A DNA stretch of 64,000 nt from Loripinus fragilis (taxonomy: Eukaryota > Mollusca > Bivalvia > Lucinida > Lucinidae). Below are positions 22,810-31,903 of this stretch, in pieces. A program made the position numbers and the translations under genes. Numbering within the stretch: position 1 is the stretch's first letter; each line of letters begins with the position of its first letter. Under the pieces are notes generated by a model, which saw nothing but the letters and a program-made list of their open reading frames with translations, did no database searches and was not told the DNA's origin. The stretch lies in assembly GCA_964019695.1 (NCBI GenBank), contig OZ026515.1, forward strand, positions 43,639,994 through 43,703,993, given 5' to 3'.

Positions 22810-23976
22810 CAGGGCTTATTTTTGGCCGATTTTATAGCCGTTATTCGGTTATATTCCCAATGCCAAAAAGTATCTTTTATTCCCAATTTTCGGAGGAAAA
22901 TTCCCAATTTCAAGTCTTATGAAATTTTGAAAACAATTCATAGATTTGTCTAGTAAAAGTTGGCTTAAAAATGTGTGTAAAGCATGTGTATTCGGGGTTC
23001 CCAGTCACGAAAATTAGCGTGGTGTGAACCGGATGAATACATTTTTCTACCGACAGTTGTTATCGGTCGTGTATAAATTTAACCTGCCGTTTAATTATCA
23101 GGGCCCAGGGGTATTATGTCCTCTAACCATCGGCATATCAGCAGTGGATTACTTCTTTGTTTCAATAGATAATTGCCCCTGTAAGTGCAACATTAAAACT
23201 TGTTCTCCCGATGCATAAAAGATAAATAGCAAACAGCTGAAAAAATAGCTAGTTTAATTTGGTACATCTGTGTGTAAGGATGGGACTCAAGTGAGATGGA
23301 AAATTAAAGAGGTAAGATTTTATTTTGACTATCTTGTATCTGTCTCTTGTCTATCAAACCTGAAGAAGCTGGTACTTTGGTGTAAATTTCTGTAGTTCAA
23401 AGTACCCCACCCCACTTCTTCAGTTTTCTATCTTATCCCTACTTTATGATGGCTGGGGAAAAGGGCTGGGGGTGAACGAAAAAGCATTATTTATAGGGGA
23501 ACCCCTGCCCATTTTTTTTTTCAGTGTGTTAGCTTAGTCACTTTCCAGCAAATTCTGTTTAGGGGAGCCCTGCTCAAATTTTAGAGTGGGTTTGCATAGT
23601 GATTTTTAAGCAGTTAATAACAAATCTAGGCGTACACTGTGCTTTAAAAATGAGTGGCTGTCAGAGTTTTTGTGACTTCATGTATCCTCTAAAAATGAAC
23701 CACCAAAATTTTACCCTAGAGGGCACCCTAAAAAAAGCATGAGTGGGAACCCTGGGATTCTGGGAATATTCAGCATTGCACAGTCTCATATAATACATCA
23801 TGCAATTCTGATTATAACTTAACAGTACAGCCAAATTCAGATAAATATGATGTATTTTATGATTTGACAATATAGCAAAGGACACTAAAAAATTCCCAAT
23901 TTGGGGTGTTTACGCGCTAAAATTCCCAATTCCAGGGGTATGGGTCATTGTCCCAAAATGGTGAAAATAAGCCCTG
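22810..23976. mobile_element. ~1.17 kb hAT-like non-autonomous element
   Basis: Starts CAGGGCTTATTTTTGGCC and ends GGTGAAAATAAGCCCTG. The direct repeat GTAACC sits at both borders. Subterminal words AATTCCCAATTT are repeated at both ends. No transposase frame. Confidence 0.7.
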
Positions 23977-24210
23977 TAACCATAGGAGGAGCATTCAATT
24001 ACAAATGGGTAAATACAATATACTGCCCAGGTAATGCTCGCTCTTACAAATTACAGTAGATGGAGAAATAGCTAGTCTCAACATTGTACGAGAAGTTAAA
24101 GCAATAAGTGTAACATTTGGTGGCAGCTTGACTGCCACGGGTCTTAATGTATTAAACCTATTATAAGCTGTATTGTAATAACAGGGATCCATGTTAGCCT
24201 CCTTTAGCGT

Positions 24211-25141
24211 AGGGGAGACCGGGGCAAAACGATCCACTTTTTTAAAATATTTTTTCCTGCTTTTATGGCTGGATATATCGTATTGCTTTTAAATGTATAA
24301 TACACTGTCAAGTATTAGCTATAACTTGAGAGAAAGAAAAACAGGCATAAATGAAATCAAGCATTCAAAATGCGTGGTCAGCTGTATCATTTTGCCCCGT
24401 GCACGGGGCAAAATGATACAGTACATGGGGCAAAATAAGACAGTAAGACTTTTCTCATCTCATATTCAAATATTCAAGACGTAGCACAGAAATAACTAAT
24501 AACACAATTAAACAATTTATAATGCTATATATCGCCACGGAAATATGATTGAACACAAACAGTTTTCTGAATTTTCTGAGTCACATTTGTTACCATTCAT
24601 GTTTTATGTTTTGCCACGGGGCAAAATGATACAGTTGACCACCCATTTTTAACATTCTGAAAAATAAAACGGTACTTTTCTGACATAGCAGTATCATTTA
24701 ATTTTCTTGTGATAGGAATAGACAGTTTCGATAAAAAATATCTTGAAAATGCTTTAAAACAGAGTCAAATTAGATTATTTCAGACTGTATCATTTTGCCC
24801 CAACCACGCTGTATCATTTTGCCCCAGTGACCTCTTGTTTACTGTTTTCGTAACAATTCAAAAATACGACACCCCACAATAGTTCTGATTATTTGGAGAC
24901 ATATTAGTACCTATATAGTTCAATTTACACGATACAATTAAAATATATATGTACCACATTCTTCACATTCATAAAATAACTGATACCTCCGAAATTTACT
25001 CATGGTGCCTCAAAAGTCAATTGTTTACATAAAAAGCTTAACTTTGCTCTGTTTTGGCTGAGCTTTTCTTATAATATAGCGGATTCCAAAATGCGCATTC
25101 AGTTTGAGTGGAAACGTCTTACATCGCATCATCGTCTCCCC
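24211..25141. mobile_element. 931-bp element with GGGGCAAAATGATACA repeats
   Basis: Short inverted ends (AGGGGAGACCGGGG left, CGTCTCCCC right) are flanked by a perfect 6-bp direct repeat, TAGCGT (24205-24210 and 25142-25147). Inside, GGGGCAAAATGATACAG occurs in both orientations at least six times. No coding frame. Confidence 0.75.
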
Positions 25142-25147
25142 TAGCGT

Positions 25148-25965
25148 TGTCTTAGTATGAAAGTGTATCTAAACGAACATCCGAAATAGGTAGTAACTAC
25201 ACAGCCACCTCTTTTGGTGTTTAATTACAGGAATAGCACATTGCAAACTTATTGCAAGTAGCACTGGTCACATTGAAAAAACATACAGTCTGGTTTTGTT
25301 GCATGCAAACAATAAAGGTACAGACCAATCTGAGCATCCAAGCAGTCTGATCAGCGCATTTGTTGTTCGCTCTCTAAAATCTATAATAGCTTAACTTCCT
25401 ATGCCCATAATTCAAATTGAAACCCAGTCTTTGTAGCTGAACATGCAGGACTTGTCCTTATAGTGTAGCTAACCCCTGAAGATACGTTTTCTCGTGACGC
25501 GGATTTTGTGTACATAAAGCCGCCTTACAGCCACGTGCTGGTGATTGGTAGGAAGTGCAGAACATTTTTTTGGTACCTAATCAATAATGAATATGTGATT
25601 GGATTAAGCTGTAATAAGAAATTAACATTGTCTGACAGTGTAAAAATTGAATAATTAAAAAAAAAAGTACAATCTGATTAAAGAAAATTCGGCAATTGCA
25701 ATGTAATTAACTTCAGGTTTATAATTGATTAACACATTTTAAAACAGTGCCAGCTCACCTCAGAGGGTTTGATTCTTTAATTAAGAAAGTCCAGGCAAGT
25801 CTCTCATCATGCAGACTCATCTGAGCATTCGCAACTTGCTACTGAAATGACTCAAAATTTGCATTTTGTTTTGTCGTCTGCTGACTTATTTTGAGATGTG
25901 TAGTTCAAAATACCTTCTAATATATTAGTGCTAGTTAAAAAACATACTGCGCGCTATCGTAGTAG
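25148..25965. other. No gene; short repeat fragments
   Basis: 25300-25375 carries GCATGCAAACAATAAAGG, AGCAGTCTGATCAGCGC and TTTGTTGTTCGC, resembling 59965-60035. The rest is AT-rich with nothing recognised. Confidence 0.45.
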
Positions 25966-26430
25966 ATCTATATGTCAGTATGTCTGAAATTTAAAGCTTT
26001 GTGTATACGAACAGCAAAGACCCTGCGGGAGCCGTCATTATACATAAAGATACAGGATATTGGAACAGGCAGATCTGAAACTGTCCTTATCATAGCCTCG
26101 CAGGTCCTAATTTTTAGGTGTTTTTTAATATTTGAACAAACTAGCCGGAATCTCGCCTTATCGCAGATTATAGCAAAACTGTTGATTTTGTCGTTTAAGC
26201 AGGAGCCCTATTCTGAACACCTCACCAGAAGAAAGGTTAGGGAATTTGCCAGATCTGGCCTGAACATCGTCCGATCGCAAATACTCATTTGTAATGATGA
26301 TGTATGATGGAAGGTCGCCCCTTAGGCATAAGAGTTGGGATCTTTGAACAGGCTGGCACGAACCTAACCTCAGCGCACAGATAGTAAATTGTGATGTTTT
26401 AGTGTTTGAAAAGGCTTGTTAGGACCTAGA
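25966..26430. repeat. Diverged ~100-bp tandem repeat
   Basis: Words like TTTGAACAGGCTGGCACGAA, CTTATCGCAGATTATAG and GATTTT(A/T)G recur 3-4 times at ~100 bp. A 111-codon frame reads through it and is not credited as a gene. Confidence 0.45.
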
Positions 26431-26459
26431 CTTACCAACCCCACGTCTACCAAGCTCTT

Positions 26460-26545
26460 CACTACCCCGTTTATTGACTCGGGTACGAGTTGACTTTGGA
26501 TAGGTACGAGTTGACCAAAAATGGGTACGAGTTGGCTTAGGTACG
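26460..26545. repeat. GGTACGAGTTGAC minisatellite
   Basis: Four GGTACGAGTTG units with an ACCAAAAATGGGTACGAG word. This is the reverse complement of the array at 21627-21730. Confidence 0.8.
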
Positions 26546-26654
26546 AGTACACTAGAAACCGAAATTCACCCCTTGTGAAGGTTAAAGAACCCTATGGTAA
26601 CACTTGTGTCATTCTAAGTCACCCTTGATGATTTTACTTCTCACACTGACAGAA

Positions 26655-26785
26655 TCCAGGTCGTTTCGGCCGTGGTTGTTTCAGCCAAATTTTGGGGTGA
26701 GTCAATTTCGGCCTATTTTTGTGGGTCGTTTAGGCCCTAAGTCGTTTCGGCCGCGGGTCGTTTTGGCCCAGGGGAGGGGGGTGCT
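26655..26785. repeat. GTCGTTTCGGCC minisatellite
   Basis: Five or six diverged GGGTCGTTTCGGCC units of ~19-22 bp. Its inverse is at 29080-29215. Confidence 0.8.
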
Positions 26786-26807
26786 CTTAATTTTTCTGCA
26801 TAGGTAG

Positions 26808-27092
26808 GCTTGGACCAAGCATCTACTGCTTACCAAATAAAAATGGCAGGAATATCAGGCATTCCCAAATAAATGTTTGAAATTTTGTGACCCCAAAAGA
26901 GATTCCCATTCTGTACCTTGCCTTAAGAAAATGCCCTAAAATTTATAGAAATGACCCCCAAATTAGTCCAATAATGTAATGATCCCCCAAAAATATCCAC
27001 AATTTCTTCATACCCCCAGAACTATTCAATTTTTTGAAACCCCCAAAAATAATGAATTTCAAAATTTTGAACCAAAAAATGGTCCAAGCCAT
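26808..27092. mobile_element. Possible MITE with GGCTTGGACCA ends
   Basis: GGCTTGGACCA at the left and TGGTCCAAGCC at the right bound ~285 bp of repeated CCCCCAAAAAT words. Confidence 0.45.
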
Positions 27093-27469
27093 ATGTATGC
27101 AGTCTGTAGAATAACCCCCTCCCCCACACAAACACCTGGGCGTTTTGGCCAGCTTGGATATATTTATAATGCGAAGTATGTTACACTATCCATGACATTA
27201 TAGGTTATTGTTATATACCTTATAAGTGTTTACTATATAAACTTGACATGTTACAATTGCTGACAGTTGTACTTTTCATCTAAATTTAATGTGTCGCAAT
27301 GCGACAAATCACTGTCCGCGGGCTTCATTACCATTAATACATGGCAGCAGAGGGCTTCAATGCCGTTTAAGCCTGCTCAAGATTATTTTCTGCAAGTTAA
27401 GATATCGTCACTAATGTTTTATGGAGAAATGAACAAACTATGTATGTTACCATACAGTGCGTTTTTTAG

Positions 27470-28264
27470 CACACTGGACAGGCGGCAATCGAATACGCTC
27501 TGAACAATCCATGAAAGTGGATCACAAATCGAGAGAAACAGTGTTTTTGATTGCCAATTGTTGCCAGTCGGGCGACAAACGGCAATTGAAAACTCTGTTT
27601 CGAACGATCTTAGATCTACGTTCGTCGATAGTGTTTAACGTTTTCAATTGCCACCTATCCCAAGTGTTTATTGAATGTACTAAATACATAGTTAAAACAA
27701 TCCGAAACAAGAACTAATAGGAATAATATACATTTTTCATGTTTCTGTTGAAAAAAATAATTTTATTTCCACACCGGATATGTGGCAATCGAAAACACTC
27801 TTTTCAATGGAGGAACGTGGATCAGAAATTGCTACAACCAGTGTTTTCGATTGCCATTTGTCGCTAGTAGGGCGACTAATGGCTATCGAAAAAACTGTTT
27901 CTAACTATTTTTGGTCTAAGTTTGTCGATAGTATTGACGTTTTCCATTGCCGCCTATCCGAAGTGTTTATTAAATATACTGAATACGTAGTCAAAATAAT
28001 CCGAAACAAGGGCTATCAGGAATAGTTTACATTTTTTATGTTTCTGTTGAAAAAATAATTTTGCTTCAACACCAGATAAGCAGCAATCGAAAGGGCTCTT
28101 TACAATGGTCGAACGCGGATCAGAAATAGCTACAATCAGTGTTTCCGATTGCCATTTGTCGCCAGTCGGGCTACTAATGGCTATTGAAAACTCTGTTTCT
28201 AACTATTTATGGTCTACGTTCGTCGATAGTACTGAGGTTTGCGATTGCCGCCTATCCGGTGTGG
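27470..28264. repeat. ~300-bp unit in three tandem copies, each holding a MITE
   Basis: Units start at 27470, 27770 and ~28068. Each opens CACACYGGATA.G.GGCAATCGAA, has central GATTGCCATTTGTCGCCAGTC, and closes GATTGCCGCCTATCC; the last closes with GGTGTG. The ~100-bp spacer (AATAATCCGAAACAAG, CATGTTTCTGTTGAAAAA) is shared, so the whole MITE-plus-flank was tandemly duplicated. Single family members lie at 58311 and 59143. Confidence 0.88.
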
Positions 28265-29070
28265 TTTCCTTGTATGCTTCATGATGTTATGGTGGACATT
28301 TCTGCATAGAATTGAATTAAATTATTTGGAACTGCTTGTGATTGAAAGGAAGGTATATAACAATGACGATATAACATTCTTTTCTGTATATTCGCGGTTC
28401 AGGCTGCAACACATAATCACACTCGGGCTTGGCAAAGGTTAATATATGGAAAAGAATGTTTTATCCTCTTAATGATAAGCTTAAGGTTATGTGAATAATC
28501 AACAATTTCTTATAAGGGCCATCTCATGTTGTTTATCGCACATGTGTGATGTATTCATTTAAACATGCATGGACAGCCATATACAGTGGGACCAGATGCC
28601 TAGATTTCGGTCCATACCAGTATGTTATTCCAAGACCCTACTGTGTGTGTGCAGGCAGCAATGGCTCTGAAAAGATTGCACGTTTGTGCAGGCTCAACTA
28701 AGCCTTTGCTGCTCGATATACACATGCAGTATGACATGTACATGTGCCATAAGGCTTGTAGACATTATATTATTTGGGCCATCCCATGTGACTTATCGCA
28801 TATGTGTTAAGTCATCCTTTAAACATGAATGAGCAGCCATCCAATGGGGCCATGACAGACCCCCTAAAGTTTGGTCTGTTTACCTACTATTATACTTAAA
28901 AGCAGCAAATGCTCTGAATAGGTTGGTATTATTTGTATGGTTTTGGGTATGTATCATCATCTTTTTTTAAACTGTGTAGGATTCTTTTGAGACTGCAGCA
29001 CTACACAGGCATAAAAGAGAACTAAGCATTATGAGCGGTCTTATTTATATTGTAAAATATTGAGGGGGGA
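28265..29070. other. No gene; direct duplicate segment
   Basis: 28515-28600 and 28770-28870 share GGGCCATCTCATGTT.TTATCGCA, ATGTGT, CATTTAAACATG and GCAGCCAT, a diverged ~260-bp direct repeat. Nothing coding is seen. Confidence 0.5.
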
Positions 29071-29079
29071 ATCGGGTAT

Positions 29080-29215
29080 ATCGGGCCGAAACGACCCACC
29101 AAAATAGGCCGAAACGACCCACCCTAAAACCAGGCCGAAACGACCCAGGCCGAAATGACGAGGCCGAAATGACACATGTCCGAAATGACCCACGGCCTAA
29201 ACAACCCGAAACCCA
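29080..29215. repeat. GGCCGAAACGACCCA minisatellite
   Basis: Seven diverged GGCCGAAA(C/T)GACCCA units, inverse of 26655-26785. Confidence 0.85.
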
Positions 29216-29571
29216 CTGACATAGGGGAAATCCTCAGAAATACCCTGAATGCTGGTTTTTCCTTTAAATGCAAAAACTCAAGAGTGAAAATTGAAAATTA
29301 TTTTAAAATATGAAAGGGTTTATGGTCCTCTTCAACCCTGTCTTAGTATAATTATGCAACTCTGTATCCTTACAAAAATAATCGTCAACCTCATTCAATC
29401 CCATTCAATCTCAATACTTCTAAGTATATACCTCAAAGGAAGTATATATAGGTACTTAGAAATCATGATCAACTGAACCTGGGTAATTTAGATATGTTTA
29501 CTTTTAACACACCATTACCGAGGTTGTACCAAGCTGCTAGGCAACTTCTAAAAACCCATTTGGACATGTTC
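29216..29571. other. No feature seen; possible LINE 3' UTR
   Basis: The part nearest 29571 lies just 3' of the LINE stop codon on the - strand and may be its 3' untranslated region. No other evidence. Confidence 0.35.
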
Positions 29572-29736
29572 TCAAAAAATTTGAAAACACTGTTTCACTG
29601 GGGATGTACATTTGTAGCATGATGCATTGAATTTTAGCTCATGTCCGTGCCAATGTTTGTTAAGCCTTGATTTGAAAGAGTTCAGTGAAGGTGCCAGTAA
29701 TGAGTTTGTTAGATAGTTCCACTCATCAACAACACC
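29572..29736 (-). pseudogene. LINE ORF2 C-terminal fragment
   Basis: The - strand frame of 54 codons contains VVDEWNYL, LAPSLNSFKSRLNKHWHG, then CYKCTSPVKQC and a stop at 29572-29574. The VxxWNxLP...SxNSFKxRLDKHW pattern is the usual end of Jockey/CR1-type ORF2. The frame is open to its 5' limit, where a MITE (29739) abuts it. That insertion or a 5' truncation removed the rest. Confidence 0.8.
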
Positions 29737-29738
29737 AT

Positions 29739-29926
29739 AGGTTTAGATAAACAAAACTTGTGAGCATAAAATTGTTAATATTTTCTTACCCATCCGTTTT
29801 AACATATGTTTTGGGTGCTCAAAAGAACCGTCTCATTGAGACGGTTCTTTTGAGTACCCACAACATATGTTTTGGTTGAGAAACAAGAAAATTATTTTTT
29901 TGGTACGCACCCTTAACTAAAGGCCT
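29739..29926 (+). mobile_element. MITE, family d (GACGGTTCTTTTGAG hairpin)
   Basis: Begins AGGTTTAGATAAACAAAA and ends ACCCTTAACTAAAGGCCT. The centre is an inverted pair, GGGTGCTCAAAAGAACCGTC / GACGGTTCTTTTGAGTACCC. Eight copies or fragments of this family occur between 29.7 and 59.8 kb, six of them inside CMTR2 introns. Confidence 0.85.
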
Positions 29927-30747
29927 GAACATGGTTTGAAAAAAACTGGATCTCACTTTAAGTCATGACCGAGGTTTGAAGATCTTCAGACTGTTACCTC
30001 TTGTCGCCAGCTCTGACATTGTGAAGAACTTGTAGTCTTTCATCCTACATACGGGAGTGTACAAAAGTACACCTGCCGATAATGCTCGTGATGGCTTCAG
30101 GCAGTATATGACGTATATATAGAGAAAGAAAAGAAAAAGGAAAGCTTACAAGTCTTCTCGGGGCCGTCACTGTGTATTTAAGTTTTAAAGTGGTTGGGGG
30201 GAGGATAGCTGCAGAACTGGGACTTTAGATTTTTTAGATCTGACTGAATCTAAAGTCGTAGTGGTTACCCTCTTTTACTTGTCCCTTACGTTTTCATTGG
30301 CGCAAACCAACTACAAGAACATATTTCCAAACAATTTCTTCCTCTAACACTACTCCATTCTGTAAGTTTATAGGTTTATCTATATTTTGCTATTTAATTT
30401 GCCACTGATGCAAACCTGGTTAGTAATAAAAGACAAAATCTCCACACAGAATGTTGATATCATTTGTTTTCAAAACATGACGTCATTTTTCTCCTCTGAG
30501 CTGAAGAGCATGCCTTTTCTGCGGTAAACTAAAGTCACATACAAATTTGTTTTGGGAATTTATGCCTTATCCTTATCCTTTCTCAATGAGCTTTTGAGCA
30601 CCAGAAACACATGTTTAAATTGATGGAAAAGAAATTTCATGCTCAAAACATTTACTTATCTGGACCTATGAAGGAATATACCAAAAGTTTGGCCTCTAGT
30701 TCCTCTAGATAGCTGTACATACATGCTTAAAGGTGGATTTTTACATT
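29927..30747. other. Upstream flank of CMTR2; no gene
   Basis: No coding frame, CpG-rich promoter or TATA box stands out. The CMTR2 ATG exon is preceded by an acceptor-like T-tract ending AAG, so a non-coding first exon and the promoter may lie in or before this stretch. I cannot place them. Confidence 0.35.
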
Positions 30748-31206
30748 CAGTAAAACCTGTCTTTAGTGGCCACTCAAAAATAGACAAAACAAAGATCTTA
30801 AAGACAAATGGTAGCTTAATAAAGGTCAAAAGTATTGCAGAATGCTCTCTTGGAGCATTCTGCAATGCTTTTGACCTGCATTAAGCAGGGATAATCCTAG
30901 GATGGGCCCGATCCATTTTGTGAGAAAACTTAATATTTTGCTAAAATAGATTTTTTTTTTGGCTGGGCACCATATACAAGCTATTAAAATCTCATGTCAA
31001 TAATGCTTTAATGTGGATATGAAGGATTCTTGGGCCAATTAAAATTTGGAAATTTGCATGTAAATGAATGGGATATGGGCCATTGGCCCATTTTAAGGGC
31101 CCATCATCATTTATGGCTGGGATTATCCCTGCATTAAGTCATAATCATTCTTGAAAACCAATTTTTTGTCTTCTTTTTTGAGTGGCTGCTTAAGGCAGGT
31201 TTTACT
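30748..31206. mobile_element. MITE, family b (CAGTAAAACCTG), with nested insertion
   Basis: Ends CAGTAAAACCTGTCTTTAGT and GGCAGGTTTTACTG are inverted. The internal hairpin is GCAGAATGCTCTCTTGGAGC and its partner. The usual size is ~190 bp (see 45044, 45635, 63672); this copy is longer because 30887-31131 was inserted into it. Confidence 0.85.
30887..31131. mobile_element. Nested MITE with AGGGATAATCC ends
   Basis: AGGGATAATCCTAGGATGGG at left and GGCTGGGATTATCCCT at right. It is flanked by CATTAAGC (30879-30886) and CATTAAGT (31132-31139), an 8-bp target duplication with one mismatch, as expected of hAT-type insertion. Confidence 0.82.
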
Positions 31207-31281
31207 GTATGTGATAAGTAAAAAAATCTGGCTTTTTCTAAAAATAACCTCTAGCTTATAATTTTTTCTGTTTTTTTTAAG

Positions 31282-31903
31282 ATGTCTTACAACAAGAGGA
31301 AGAGAACAACGTCAGATAGACAAGAATTTCAGCTTCCCATAGAAAGCAAACAGCACATCAAGAATTTGTTTGAAAAGAAATTTACCTACAAGAAACCTCC
31401 TGACAACCCATGGAAACTTCCTTATGAAAACTGTTTTTCAGATAATAAAAGAAAAACACGCTCTGGCAAAAGAAATAGTCACTCTAAGGGGCGCGCTAAG
31501 AATATCTCAGAGAACCAATCAGATCGCTCAAATCAGTCATGTGATAGTGGAATGGACGAATCAGATGCTGGCTTAAACAGTCAGGTGGTTTTAAATGAAA
31601 TATGGGCTGTCGATGAACTTTTAAAGATGAAAAATGAGCTCAATGAGTTGAAAAATAATTTAAATGATAAAGACATGATTCTCTGGCACCAACACACAAG
31701 GTCAGTGAATCTGGCGGGTAATATTGCTTCTGAAATTTACCAGAGTTTTCGTCCAGAACTCTGCACGCAGGCTTGGTGTAAATTCTACGAGATAGCATCT
31801 ACGTATTTGGGATTTCTGCGAAAGGCTTCTGTGTTTTCTGTCCATTTGTGTGAAGCACCTGGTGCCTTTGTTACAAGTCTCAATCACTTCATGCTGTCAA
31901 ATG
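31282..31903 (+). CDS. CMTR2: CMTR2 exon 1 (residues 1-207)
   Basis: Begins at the ATG and ends ..TCAAATG|GTAAGT, phase 1. Carries the N-terminal region, a Lys/Ser-rich low-complexity linker (~57-95) and the SAM-binding motif EAPGAF. Confidence 0.93.

Noticed and set aside
25972..26307. 111-codon frame
   Set aside because: It reads through a diverged ~100-bp tandem repeat; the apparent protein repeats follow the DNA repeat.
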